Source: an uncultured Kiloniellaceae bacterium
GTDB lineage: Bacteria > Pseudomonadota > Alphaproteobacteria > Kiloniellales > Kiloniellaceae
Assembly: GCA_947500035.1 (NCBI GenBank)
Contig: CANMQP010000003.1
Span: 62,001 to 126,000, forward strand
Length of the DNA: 64,000 bases
Reading direction: 5' to 3'
Part shown: positions 51,693 through 60,505 of the stretch, one piece after another
Layout: each line of letters starts with the position of its first letter
Numbering within the stretch: the stretch's first letter is position 1
Program-made: the position numbers and the translations under genes
Notes under the pieces: model-generated
Told to the model about the DNA's origin: nothing
Database searches by the model: none
The model's input: only the letters and a program-made list of their open reading frames with translations

Positions 51693-52466
51693 ATGGTCGA
51701 TATCAAGCTGGGGAGTATGGTGAGCGAGGTTGCCGGAGATGGGCCGGTCGTCGTGTTGATTCACGGTCTGGGAGGAAGCTCCAACACCTTCCAGCCTTTG
51801 ATGCCGTCCTTGCATGGTTTCCGGGCGATCCGTCCCGATCTGCCGGGGGCCGGCAGGTCGGACATGCGGCCTGGGCTTGCCGGGCTGAAAGGGCTCGCCG
51901 CCGCCGTCTCTGAAATGCTGCGGGCACAGGCAATTACAGCAGCGCACTTTGTCGGCCATTCCATGGGCACGGTCATCTGCCAGGAGCTTGCCGTATCTCA
52001 AGCTGACCTGGTCACGAGTATGACTCTTTTCGGGCCGATCCTCGAGCCGCCGCCCGCCGCCCGCCAAGCTCTCCAGGCGCGTGCGGAGGAAGCCCGCAAA
52101 AACGGCATGGCCGGCATCGCGGACGCCGTCTCAAATGTCAGCCTCTCGGCGACGACCAAAGAGAGAAACAGCGCGGTTGTCGCCTTTGTGCGAGAGAGCC
52201 TCATGCGCCAGGATCCCGCCGGGTACGCCCGGCACTGCGAAGCGCTGGCCGACATGCGGCCGCCGGATCACAGCGCGATCTCCTGTCCGACCCGGCTGGT
52301 CACTGGAGCGGAAGACGTGGTCGCGCCGCCTCAAATGGGTGAGCAGCTGGCTCAACGTATCGCGGGGTCCGAATTGCATGTTCTGCCAAACTGCGGTCAT
52401 TGGACCATGATGGAAATGCCGTCAGAGGCAGCGGAGCATCTGTCTTTGCAACTGGGTGAAAACTGA
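51693..52466 (+). CDS. Alpha/beta-hydrolase
   Basis: 257 residues. Oxyanion strand VVVLIHGLGGSSNTF, nucleophile elbow GHSMG with Ser90, and C-terminal catalytic histidine in NCGHWTMMEMPSE. The acid is probably the Asp in VTGAEDVVAPP. It resembles 3-oxoadipate enol-lactonase/ester hydrolase types. It begins three bases after the FAH gene and precedes the amidohydrolase gene; substrate not known. Confidence 0.87.
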   Translation: MVDIKLGSMVSEVAGDGPVVVLIHGLGGSSNTFQPLMPSLHGFRAIRPDLPGAGRSDMRPGLAGLKGLAAAVSEMLRAQAITAAHFVGHSMGTVICQELAVSQADLVTSMTLFGPILEPPPAARQALQARAEEARKNGMAGIADAVSNVSLSATTKERNSAVVAFVRESLMRQDPAGYARHCEALADMRPPDHSAISCPTRLVTGAEDVVAPPQMGEQLAQRIAGSELHVLPNCGHWTMMEMPSEAAEHLSLQLGEN

Positions 52467-52496
52467 TCCGAAAAAGCGGAATGGAAGGAAGCAGCC

Positions 52497-53831
52497 ATGG
52501 CCGATACAAACTATACCGATTGGGGTGGCGGGCGCAGCTCGTTGAGCGAAAACGCCATCACCTTTACCAATGTCCGGGTTCTCGATGCCACCGGCGAGGC
52601 ACCTTACAGCGGTGAGGTCGTGATCGAGGGTAACCGTATCAAGTCTGTGAGCCGTTCGAGTGGCGGGTATGCCTGGGGCAACGGCGGCGGCCAGCGGATC
52701 GATGGGCGTGGTGCGACCCTTATGCCGGGCCTGATCGATGCGCACCTCCATCTGAGCTGGAACAATGCGCCCGGAATCGCGCCGATCCAGATGATGCCGT
52801 TGGAGGAGCATGTTCTGGTGACCGCCGAGATGGCGAAAATCTTGCTTGATGCCGGCTTTACCGCAGGGCGAGGGGCTGCGGCCGCCAAACATCGGCTCGA
52901 CGTCGTGATCCGTGACTTTATCAACCAGGGACGAATTCCCGGCCCGCGCTACACCGCGGCTGGTCCCGAGATCACGACCGTGGGCGGTCTGGGCGATACA
53001 TCACCGCCCCACATCCAGCATGAAGGCATGAATCTGGGTATCGTCGTCTCAGGTCCCGAGGAGATCCGGCGGACCGTGCGCGAGCTGATCAAATACGGTG
53101 TCGATACCATCAAACTCAATCTTTCCGGGGAGGAGATCACCGGCATGGGCGCGGAAGAAACGCCTATGTCGGAGGAAGAAATCGCGATGGCGGTGAGAGA
53201 AGCACGCGTGCGCGGGAAGTCTCTTGCCGCCCACGCCCGCTCGTCGGAATCCGTCAAGCAATGTGTCAGGCATGGCATTGAATACATCTATCACGCCTCC
53301 TTCGCTGATGAAGAAGCGCTTGATATGCTCGAGGCGGTCAAGGACAAGCATTTCGTTGCGCCGGGTCTTGCCTGGCTGATCAACACCTCGCGCAATGCCG
53401 GGGACTATGGGATCAAGCCGGGCACGCCGATCACCATCGCCTATGAGCGGGAATTGGAAATGGCGGTTGAGACCATGAAAAAGATGCACAAGCGGGGCAT
53501 CCGGGTCCTGATCGGCGGTGACTACGGCTTCGCCTGGACCCCGCAGGGAACCAACGCCACGGACATTCATACCTTCGTTGATCTGCTGGGCATGTCGCCC
53601 ATGGAGGCAATCCAGGCTGCCACCAAATATGGCGGCCAGATCATGGGGATGGGCAATGAGCTGGGCATGATCCGCGAGGGTTATCTGGCCGATCTGCTGC
53701 TGGTGGACGGAGACCCCATCGCCGACGTGCGGATCCTGCAGGACAAGAACCGGCTGCTCGCGATTATGAAAGACGGCAAGTTTCACAAGGCACCGACCAG
53801 TCATGTCGCGGGAATGCGGGTCACGGCATAG
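52497..53831 (+). CDS. Metal-dependent amidohydrolase
   Basis: 444 residues. The N-terminal metal site HxH reads LIDAHLHLSW; later histidines in LAAHARSSESV and YIYHASFADEEALD and the aspartate in LIGGDYGFAW complete the binuclear amidohydrolase pattern, and the C-terminal MGMGNELGMIREGYLADLLL is typical of imidazolonepropionase/prolidase-like enzymes. It probably opens an amide or lactam. Last gene of the long island starting at 39587; GGAAGGAAG precedes ATG 52497. Confidence 0.87.
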   Translation: MADTNYTDWGGGRSSLSENAITFTNVRVLDATGEAPYSGEVVIEGNRIKSVSRSSGGYAWGNGGGQRIDGRGATLMPGLIDAHLHLSWNNAPGIAPIQMMPLEEHVLVTAEMAKILLDAGFTAGRGAAAAKHRLDVVIRDFINQGRIPGPRYTAAGPEITTVGGLGDTSPPHIQHEGMNLGIVVSGPEEIRRTVRELIKYGVDTIKLNLSGEEITGMGAEETPMSEEEIAMAVREARVRGKSLAAHARSSESVKQCVRHGIEYIYHASFADEEALDMLEAVKDKHFVAPGLAWLINTSRNAGDYGIKPGTPITIAYERELEMAVETMKKMHKRGIRVLIGGDYGFAWTPQGTNATDIHTFVDLLGMSPMEAIQAATKYGGQIMGMGNELGMIREGYLADLLLVDGDPIADVRILQDKNRLLAIMKDGKFHKAPTSHVAGMRVTA

Positions 53832-54138
53832 GAGGCAATTTGTAAGTTTGCCCTCTCAGGATCGCGAGACCGGTCGGTAACGCGAGCTGCTCTGAGGCTC
53901 CGACAGTATACCCGCGGGCTTCCGCCGGGGCCTGACGGGTGGACTCCGTTTCGTCTGCGTCACATAACCAAAATTTTTCTGAAAACTTTTTGTCACAAAG
54001 CTTCTCTAGAGATGGTCGCGCCGAGGAGCTATTAATTCCGTTCCCCCGCATATGCCTGCTTTTTGAGGCGCGGATACCGAATCAGTACCCTCGAATGAAG
54101 TCGTCCCTGATGCACCGGCGCCCTGTCCGGTATGCGCA
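53832..54138. other. Non-coding region before the repeat element
   Basis: About 300 bases after the amidohydrolase gene. It holds some GC-rich hairpin-like sequence (around 53911-53930, CCCGCGGGCTTCC) and an A/T-rich patch with TTTTTCTGAAAACTTTTTG. No gene or clear terminator is supported. Confidence 0.4.
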
Positions 54139-54409
54139 CTAGGGTCTGTTGAGGTTTAGGATACCGCCGGGGTTGGCCAGAGCTAAATCAAGATTAGGAG
54201 CGAGGAGGCAGAACATGTTGGGCATATTCAGCGACGAGCGACGCGAGCTTGATTTAGCTCTGGCCAATCCTTTCAGGACGGATCATATATTTTCAGCCCC
54301 TGCGTCGCGAGCGCCTTGTGTGGGGCCCGCCACACGGCGCCGCTCGCTCCTAGCCGCTGAAAACATATGATCCGCCACGACGATATCCTGAACCTCAACA
54401 GACCCTAGG
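54139..54409. mobile_element. MITE-like element with terminal and internal inverted repeats
   Basis: CTAG at 54139-54142 and 54406-54409 flank a 263-base body whose ends are a 21-base inverted repeat with one mismatch (GGTCTGTTGAGGTTTAGG-ATA at the left). A perfect 20-base inverted repeat lies inside (54173-54192 with 54248-54267), as well as a third imperfect pair (about 54280-54297 with 54356-54374) and a GC-rich hairpin around 54318-54337. No transposase is encoded. CTAG duplications and GGTCTGTTGA-type ends recall IS5-group elements, so a non-autonomous derivative is likely. Confidence 0.7.
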
Positions 54410-54423
54410 TCTGGAGACAACGA

Positions 54424-55434
54424 ATGGTGAATGTTGCGCTTAACGGTATGGGCCGGATCGGGAAGCTCGTCTTGCGTGCCTTCATGGAAGAGGGCTTAAC
54501 CGGCAAGATCGTTTTGCTAAACGACGCTGTGGGCGATCCCGAGCAGCACGCCCATCTGCTTGAGTTCGACACGGTCCATGGCCGCTGGGACGCGAAGATT
54601 TCCCATGACTCGGAAAGCGTGACGATCAACGGCAACCGCATGCTGATGACGGGTGAGGCCCGGATCGGGGACCTGCCGCTCGGCGAGCTGGGCGTAGACC
54701 TGGTCGTTGACTGCACCGGTGTGTTTAAGACACAGGCGCTTTTGCAGCCCTATTACGATTCGGGTGTAAAAAAGGTCGTGGTGTCCGCACCTGTCAAGGA
54801 GGCACCTGCGCTCAATCTCGTGTATGGGATCAACCACGATCTCTATGACCCGGCTCGGCATCATCTTGTGACGGCGGCGAGTTGTACGACCAATTGCCTT
54901 GCGCCGGTTGTTAAGGTGCTGCATGAAGAAATCGGGATTCAGCACGGATCTATCACGACAATCCACGATGTCACGAATACACAGACTATGGTGGACCGAC
55001 CGGCAAAGGACCTTCGGCGTGCCCGTTCGGCGCTCAACTCTCTAATCCCGACAACGACCGGTTCGGCAACCGCAATTACCCTGATTTATCCGGAGTTGAA
55101 GGGGCGCCTGAACGGCCATGCGGTCAGAGTGCCGCTTTTAAACGCATCTTTGACGGATTGCGTCTTCGAAATGCAGCGGCCCACATCGGTCGAGGAGGTG
55201 AACGGCCTCTTTCAAACCTGGGCCAATGGACCCTTGAAGGGTATTCTCGGCTACGAAACCCGTCCACTGGTCTCCGCCGACTTCGTCAACGATCCCCGCT
55301 CGGCGATCGTCGACGCGTTGTCGACAATGGTGGTCAACGGGACTCAGGTGAAGGTCTATGCCTGGTATGATAACGAATTCGGCTATGCTTGGCGTCTGGC
55401 CGATGTGAGCCGCATGCTGGCCCGATCGATTTGA
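54424..55434 (+). CDS. ArsJ-associated glyceraldehyde-3-phosphate dehydrogenase
   Basis: 336 residues, full-length GAPDH. Rossmann start VNVALNGMGRIGKLVLRAF, catalytic Cys154 in ASCTTNC and His181 in TTIHDVTNTQ. In the known ars pathway this enzyme uses arsenate in place of phosphate to make 1-arseno-3-phosphoglycerate, which ArsJ exports. It is assigned to that subgroup because arsJ follows after one base. It starts just 14 bases after the repeat element, with a GGAGAC ribosome site between. No arsR gene is present nearby. Confidence 0.9.
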   Translation: MVNVALNGMGRIGKLVLRAFMEEGLTGKIVLLNDAVGDPEQHAHLLEFDTVHGRWDAKISHDSESVTINGNRMLMTGEARIGDLPLGELGVDLVVDCTGVFKTQALLQPYYDSGVKKVVVSAPVKEAPALNLVYGINHDLYDPARHHLVTAASCTTNCLAPVVKVLHEEIGIQHGSITTIHDVTNTQTMVDRPAKDLRRARSALNSLIPTTTGSATAITLIYPELKGRLNGHAVRVPLLNASLTDCVFEMQRPTSVEEVNGLFQTWANGPLKGILGYETRPLVSADFVNDPRSAIVDALSTMVVNGTQVKVYAWYDNEFGYAWRLADVSRMLARSI

Positions 55435-55435
55435 G

Positions 55436-56734
55436 GTGTTGATGAGCGAGGCAGCAGCAAAGCGTCCGCCGGGACTGGCGGCCTATGCCGTGGTAACGCT
55501 GGCCTATTGGGCTTTTATGCTGACCGACGGCGCTCTGCGCATGCTGGTGCTGCTGCATTTTCACAGTCTCGGATTCAATGCGATTCAGCTCGCGTGGCTT
55601 TTCCTGCTCTATGAGTTCATGGGCATGGTCACAAATCTCTCGGCTGGCTGGATCGCCGCGCGCTTCGGTCTGACAAGCACACTCTACGCCGGTCTTCTGC
55701 TTCAAATCGGCGCTTTGCTTGCCTTGACACAGCTTGAGACAGAGTGGGCACTGCTGGTCTCCGTCATTTTCGTGATGGCGGTGCAGGGTGTCTCCGGCGT
55801 CGCTAAGGACCTTGCGAAAATGAGCGCCAAAAGCGCGGTCAAGATTTTGGCACCGGCAAACGAGCAAGGGGCATTGTTCCGTTGGGTCGCGCTTCTGACC
55901 GGGTCGAAAAACGCCGTTAAGGGTTTCGGGTTTTTGCTGGGTACCTTGCTGCTGGGCACGATTGGTTTTACGGCATCCGTTTTTGCGATGGCAATTGCCT
56001 TGGGCGTTGTCCTGCTCTCCGTCGTGGTTTTGATGCCGGGGGGCCTGTCTGGTGGAAAAAAAGGCGCCAAGTTCCGCGAGGTCTTTTCCAAGGACGCAAA
56101 TGTGAACCGTCTGTCTGCCGCGCGTCTCTTTCTATTCGGCGCCCGCGACACCTGGTTTGTGGTTGGTATCCCGATCTATTTCTACAGTGTCTTGTCCGAT
56201 GGCAGCGTGGCGGGAAACCGCGCCGCCTTTTTCCAGATCGGAGCTTTCATGGCGGTCTGGATTATCGGCTACGGCATCGTTCAGGCGGCCGCGCCGAAGC
56301 TTTTGCGTGCAAAGAGGAAGAGTCTCGCAGAAACAGTGCGGCATGCGCGCCTGTGGGTTGGTTGCCTGACGGTTATTCCGGCTGTTCTTGCCGGGGCCGT
56401 CTGGTTCGCTCAACCACAGAGCACCGCGGATTGGCTGACGGCGACCCTGGTTGGCGGACTGCTTCTCTTCGGTGCGGTTTTCGCGATCAACTCGTCCCTT
56501 CATTCCTATCTGATTCTGGCTTTCACCAGCTCGGCGCGCGTAACCATGGATGTGGGATTTTATTACATGTCAAACGCGGCAGGCCGGTTGCTCGGAACTC
56601 TGCTTTCGGGCCTGAGCTACCAATCCGGCGGCCTCATGCTCTGTCTGGCGACGGCGGCGGCGATGTCGTTCTTCAGTTTTCTCTGCGCGACGGGCCTCTC
56701 GAGGTCCAGCCTTTTGCACAGACCGTCGGTCTAA
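55436..56734 (+). CDS. arsJ: Organoarsenical efflux MFS transporter ArsJ
   Basis: 432 residues with about 12 membrane helices. The N-terminal LAAYAVVTLAYWAFMLTDGA and WLFLLYEFMGMVTNLSAGWI are typical of ArsJ, which expels 1-arseno-3-phosphoglycerate; outside the cell it decays to arsenate. Starts one base after the GAPDH gene (sharing the TGAGGTGTTG junction). The pair confers arsenate resistance in other bacteria. Confidence 0.9.
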   Translation: MLMSEAAAKRPPGLAAYAVVTLAYWAFMLTDGALRMLVLLHFHSLGFNAIQLAWLFLLYEFMGMVTNLSAGWIAARFGLTSTLYAGLLLQIGALLALTQLETEWALLVSVIFVMAVQGVSGVAKDLAKMSAKSAVKILAPANEQGALFRWVALLTGSKNAVKGFGFLLGTLLLGTIGFTASVFAMAIALGVVLLSVVVLMPGGLSGGKKGAKFREVFSKDANVNRLSAARLFLFGARDTWFVVGIPIYFYSVLSDGSVAGNRAAFFQIGAFMAVWIIGYGIVQAAAPKLLRAKRKSLAETVRHARLWVGCLTVIPAVLAGAVWFAQPQSTADWLTATLVGGLLLFGAVFAINSSLHSYLILAFTSSARVTMDVGFYYMSNAAGRLLGTLLSGLSYQSGGLMLCLATAAAMSFFSFLCATGLSRSSLLHRPSV

Positions 56735-56897
56735 GACTTTGAACTGTCGCCAGCCGCTTTTTCGGACTCAAATCCGTGTTTTTGACGTAAGTGCAAAAAC
56801 TTAGAAAACCGCTATACTCTTCCTGTACAGGTTGATCCGTGCCCCTGCAGGTGTGAGGGGTATGCTGCACTTTTGTGTCGGTTTCCGGCCTCGCAAC

Positions 56898-56911
56898 TTG
56901 ATTCAGCTCAA
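56898..56911 (+). promoter_or_regulatory. FNR/Dnr-type box upstream of the Crp/Fnr regulator
   Basis: TTGATTCAGCTCAA differs at one position from the FNR-family consensus TTGAT-N4-ATCAA and lies 57 bases before the ATG at 56968. A site at this spot would fit autoregulation or control by FNR under low oxygen. Confidence 0.55.
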
Positions 56912-56967
56912 TGCTGAAGAGCGTTCGTTAAAATATTACAACGCAAAGAAAAAATACGGTGTGGGTT

Positions 56968-57675
56968 ATGCAGCGAAATGATGATGCTCAGATCGCTAAG
57001 GCTTCTGTACTCTTGGCGAGTGTGCCGGAGGATGTCGCCGAGACAATCCTGGCGCGGTCGGAAATTCGTGTCCTGGATCGTGGCGAGACGATCTTTCTGC
57101 AGGGCGAGCCCGCGGACAGTGTCTTTATCGTGCTCGAAGGCTGGGCGAAGCTGTTTCGGATTTCGCACAACGGGGCCGAGGCTGTGGTTGGTGTCTTTAC
57201 TAAAGGCAGAAGTTTCGGTGAAGCAGTGGCATTCCGGAATGATGTCTACCCGGTCGGCGCCGAGGCGGTCACCGACTGCCGTCTGATGCAGGTTCGCGCG
57301 TCGATCATCCTCGATATGATGAAGTCCCGCCCAGAGGTCTGCACCGCGATGTTGGCCTCGACCTTCAAACATCTCCATGCGCTGGTTGCGCAGATCGAGC
57401 AATTGACGGCCCAGACCGGCGCCCAGCGTGTGGCTGAGTTTTTGATCGAGCTTTGTCCGGTCGATGAAGGGCCCTGTGCGGTCACTCTGCCATACGACAA
57501 GGTTCTGATCGCGGGCCGTCTGGGGATGAAACCCGAGAGCCTCTCGCGCGCCTTCGGTCGCCTGCGGGACACTGGCGTTAAGATCAGTCAGAACCATGCC
57601 GCGATCTCCGATGTGGCGCGCCTGCGCGACTATGTCGAGGAAGACCGCGCGACGGCCTGGAGCCGGGCGCAGTGA
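56968..57675 (+). CDS. Crp/Fnr-family regulator, Dnr/Nnr-like
   Basis: 235 residues from ATG 56968 (GTG 56959 is the alternative). The cyclic-nucleotide-binding-like domain spans about 15-130 (RGETIFLQGEPADSVFIVLE and GRSFGEAVAF) and the HTH lies near 180-205 (YDKVLIAGRLGMKPESLSRA). It lacks the N-terminal cysteines of Fnr, as NO-responsive Dnr/NnrR proteins do. The C-terminal helix-turn-helix ends in ESLSRAFGRLR, matching the Fnr contact motif ExxSR. It lies next to the nor genes, so control of denitrification is likely. Confidence 0.85.
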   Translation: MQRNDDAQIAKASVLLASVPEDVAETILARSEIRVLDRGETIFLQGEPADSVFIVLEGWAKLFRISHNGAEAVVGVFTKGRSFGEAVAFRNDVYPVGAEAVTDCRLMQVRASIILDMMKSRPEVCTAMLASTFKHLHALVAQIEQLTAQTGAQRVAEFLIELCPVDEGPCAVTLPYDKVLIAGRLGMKPESLSRAFGRLRDTGVKISQNHAAISDVARLRDYVEEDRATAWSRAQ

Positions 57676-58247
57676 GTGGGCGGCTTGAAGCGGTTCTCAC
57701 GGCAATCGACGAGGCCAATGCGGCGGACCCTACTCTGGAAGATGACGAAACGGGCAGGCAGCCTGCTGCGCTGCTATATGGACGCCGGATGTCGTCAGAA
57801 CTGGCGCGGATCTGCCCTGAGGCTTCCGACATTCTGAAGATCGCCGCCCGCGGCCAGCATATCGAACGCTGGAAAACGCCGCGCAGCTCCTACCCGGAAG
57901 GAAAGGCGGGCTATTTTGCCTGGCGCAAGGGCCAGGGAGCCGCCCATGGGGCCCGTCTGGCCGGCCTGATGGCGGCGGAAGGCTATGACGAGGCGGATTG
58001 CACGCGTGTCGGGCAACTTCTGCGCAAGGAGGGGCTGAAGCGGGATGCTGAGGTCCAGATGCTGGAAGACGTGATCTGCCTGGTGTTTTTGCGCTGGTAC
58101 TTTGCGGGTTTTGCAGAAGGCCGGGAGCCCGATCAGATCTTCCGCATTGTCTCCAAGACGGCGCGCAAGATGTCGGCTGAAGGCCGGGCGCGGGTTGCCG
58201 CGGAATTTGATCTGCCGCCTGAACTGGCGCCGGCCCTGGCGGTCTGA
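57672..58247 (+). CDS. DUF4202 protein
   Basis: 191 residues. ILKIAARGQHIERWKTPRSS, YFAWRKGQGAAHG and the closing QIFRIVSKTARKMSAEGR are typical of DUF4202, a helical family of unknown function often encoded near denitrification genes. The histidine-rich motif QHIERW may bind a metal. Start overlaps the stop of the regulator gene (GTGA). Confidence 0.8.
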   Translation: MSGRLEAVLTAIDEANAADPTLEDDETGRQPAALLYGRRMSSELARICPEASDILKIAARGQHIERWKTPRSSYPEGKAGYFAWRKGQGAAHGARLAGLMAAEGYDEADCTRVGQLLRKEGLKRDAEVQMLEDVICLVFLRWYFAGFAEGREPDQIFRIVSKTARKMSAEGRARVAAEFDLPPELAPALAV

Positions 58248-58411
58248 CGGCCGTAGCGCTCTGATGCGAGTGCAGCAAGACCTGCTCATGACTCTCCCAC
58301 TTCAATAGAAATCTCGCGCGAACGACTGAAATCGCACAAGCCTACGCCTAGTTGTCATGATTCCCTGCCAGTATGACGCGACTGTTACACTGCTGGCCGG
58401 AGAGAGTTGAG

Positions 58412-59521
58412 ATGACGTTTGAAAAGACGTTCAAAATCGCGAGTTTCAATTGCTTTAATCTCGTACGTCCTGGCGTGCTTTACTACAATAAGCCTGCCTA
58501 CAGCGAAGAGGAGTACCGGGAAAAACGGGACTGGTCAGCTCAGTTGCTTGAACGCACACAGGCTGATCTCGTTGGCTTTCAAGAAGTCTTCCATGAGGAA
58601 GCGTTGAAGGATCTCGTCGCGCGTGTACCGACTCTCACTGGTGGGACGGTCGTGGCTTTGGGTGCAAACCGTGAGGAAAACGAGATAGCGGGCACCACAA
58701 ACCCGGCAATGCCGCGGGCAAGAATGCCAAAGGTCGGACTGGCGACTACACTCGAAGTGCTGGAGACGGCGGAAATTAAGAGCTTTCCTTCGAGCACGGA
58801 CCTGCGGTTTCCAGACGTTGATCCCGTGACCGGTGAGGAAACGCTGGTCGAGCTGCCGCTGAGAAGCTTTCAGCGGCCTGTGCTGAAGGCCCGGGTCATG
58901 CTTCCCAATAGGCTTGCCGCAACAGTGTTTGTTGCGCATCTCAAGTCGAAGCGCCTGACACTCCTGGACGCCCAGAGCGAGGACACTGACAATCCGCTGC
59001 AAAAAGCTTTGGGGGCTGTGCGGTCTTTAGTGATCCGAGCTGCCGAGGCAGCCGCCCTGCGCTCGCTGGTGCTGGAGGTCGTCGATGATACGGACAGCAA
59101 GCGCGGCGAACCGGTGATTCTGCTTGGAGGTTTGAATGATTCCGATACCGCGATCTCCACACAGGTGGTCTGCGGCGGGCGCCCCTGGACCTTTGCGCCC
59201 TTTCTGCAACGCAAGCATATCTGGGACACCTTCCTCTACAACGTTCATGGACCGCAAGCCGAGCAGACTCTGTCCGGCCCACCTTATTCGCTAATCCACG
59301 ACGGCCAGTACGAGGTGTTGGATCACATCATGTTAAGTCACGACTTCCATTGGCTGTACCGTGACAATATCGGGTCTTTTCAAAATGCCCATATCTTCAA
59401 CGACCATCTTGTGGATGCAGCGCAACTCGACGAAGAAACCAGCCGAATTAGGAACGGTCACGGTGTACCGGTCGTGGAGGTTAAACTGAAAGATCAGCGT
59501 GGAACTGCTGCGTCGGGTTAG
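58412..59521 (+). CDS. Endonuclease/exonuclease/phosphatase-superfamily protein
   Basis: 369 residues from ATG 58412 (GGAGAGAG before it). The EEP fold shows IASFNCFNL at the start, ADLVGFQEVF with the metal-binding glutamate, VFVAHLKSKR, a variant GLNDSD in place of GDFN and the C-terminal DHIMLSHDF. It has no signal peptide. Cleavage of nucleic acid, nucleotide or lipid phosphate is possible. It ends overlapping the norF stop on the opposite strand. Confidence 0.82.
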   Translation: MTFEKTFKIASFNCFNLVRPGVLYYNKPAYSEEEYREKRDWSAQLLERTQADLVGFQEVFHEEALKDLVARVPTLTGGTVVALGANREENEIAGTTNPAMPRARMPKVGLATTLEVLETAEIKSFPSSTDLRFPDVDPVTGEETLVELPLRSFQRPVLKARVMLPNRLAATVFVAHLKSKRLTLLDAQSEDTDNPLQKALGAVRSLVIRAAEAAALRSLVLEVVDDTDSKRGEPVILLGGLNDSDTAISTQVVCGGRPWTFAPFLQRKHIWDTFLYNVHGPQAEQTLSGPPYSLIHDGQYEVLDHIMLSHDFHWLYRDNIGSFQNAHIFNDHLVDAAQLDEETSRIRNGHGVPVVEVKLKDQRGTAASG

Positions 59522-59793
59522 AGTTCAGGTAGCAGATAAAGCAGCAGAAGCAGCAACATATATCCGCCGATCACCAGGTTGAAGCCGCGGTACCACGAGG
59601 GTGCTTCTGCCAAACCCAGGTATCGGGCCAGGATAAGGCGCGCCTTCATGTAGGCAAGAAACAAGATCGCGGCTCCGGCAATCGGTCCGGCAATCCCTCG
59701 CGTTACAGAGTATGCGATGGCGGTGGTGGTGAGACTCAGGATCAATAACCAGATCCAGCTTTGCCAAAGTCTGTTTTGAAACAAGGTTTTCAT
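59518..59793 (-). CDS. norF: NorF-like small membrane protein
   Basis: 91 residues, three membrane helices, with the pattern WLLILSLTTTAIAYSVTRGI and a C-terminal LVIGGYMLLLLLLYLLPEL, as in cytochrome c oxidase subunit IV/NorF proteins. NorF is needed for full NO reductase activity in some bacteria. Its start overlaps the norE stop (ATGA). Confidence 0.8.
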   Translation of the reverse strand: MKTLFQNRLWQSWIWLLILSLTTTAIAYSVTRGIAGPIAGAAILFLAYMKARLILARYLGLAEAPSWYRGFNLVIGGYMLLLLLLYLLPEL

Positions 59794-60350
59794 CTCAGAA
59801 GGTAGATCACGGGAAATAGAAGAACCCAGATCAGATCCACCATGTGCCAGAAGGCGGTGCCGGTCTCCAGGTTGCGCGGGCTGTCGTACCGCGCGATCAA
59901 GCCCAGAATCACAATGCCTGCCACCACATGCGCCGCGTGAAAACCGGTGAGTAGGTAATAGAAGGTGAAAAAAGGGTGTGTCTCGGTGCCAATCCCCGCC
60001 GATAGTTTGTCGCTGTACTCGATCGCCTTGACCCAGAGAAAGATCCCGCCGAGCGCGGCGGCCGTGGCGAGCCAGAGCCGGGCCGATCTTTTGCGATTGT
60101 GAGAACGATCACGGTTTGCGAGTGCCGCACAAAGGCCGCTGGTCACCAAGACCGCGGTGTTGAGGCCGCCCGCAGCACGGTCGAGGTGATCCTGCGCGTC
60201 GGCAAATCCCGCCGGATCATTAATCCGCACCGCGAGAAAAGCCGCGAGCCCGGCACCGAAAACCAGCAATTCGCTGATAATCAGCACCCACATCATCAAG
60301 TCACCCGGCAGCTCTGCCAGGAGACCCTCTTCCTTAGGTTGGGAACTCAT
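59790..60350 (-). CDS. norE: NorE, cytochrome c oxidase subunit III-like
   Basis: 186 residues with five membrane helices: LLVFGAGLAAFLAVRINDP, LNTAVLVTSGLCAALANRDR and FTFYYLLTGFHAAHVVAGIV. It is the short subunit III-like protein of nor clusters and affects NO reductase activity or assembly. The start ATG at 60350 lies inside the right end of a 46-bp inverted repeat, with no good ribosome site (only AAAGAAT), so translation may be controlled by RNA structure. Confidence 0.85.
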   Translation of the reverse strand: MSSQPKEEGLLAELPGDLMMWVLIISELLVFGAGLAAFLAVRINDPAGFADAQDHLDRAAGGLNTAVLVTSGLCAALANRDRSHNRKRSARLWLATAAALGGIFLWVKAIEYSDKLSAGIGTETHPFFTFYYLLTGFHAAHVVAGIVILGLIARYDSPRNLETGTAFWHMVDLIWVLLFPVIYLLR

Positions 60351-60488
60351 ATTCTTTGACGGTCTTGATCGTGTTTTGCCTGGTTTTAGGGGCGTCGAAC
60401 CCTCTCACCGGGCCTACAGGCCCGCTTTCGAGGCCTCTCCTGCCTAAAACCAGGCAAAACACGATCAAGACCATCAAGGAATATGAGT
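60345..60488. repeat. 46-bp inverted repeat with 52-base loop at the norE start
   Basis: 60345-60390 and 60443-60488 are inverted copies with two mismatches; the repeated part includes GTCTTGATCGTG and TTTTGCCTGGTTTTAGG. The loop contains a second small hairpin (GGGCCTACAGGCCC at 60410-60423). The left arm covers the norE start codon. No T run follows, so it is not a simple terminator. Confidence 0.9.
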
Positions 60489-60505
60489 CCTCAACCTAGT
60501 TCCGC

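Noticed and set aside
53939-54142. 67-codon plus-strand frame before the MITE-like element
   Set aside because: It has no ribosome site or family resemblance and runs into the element's CTAG flank.
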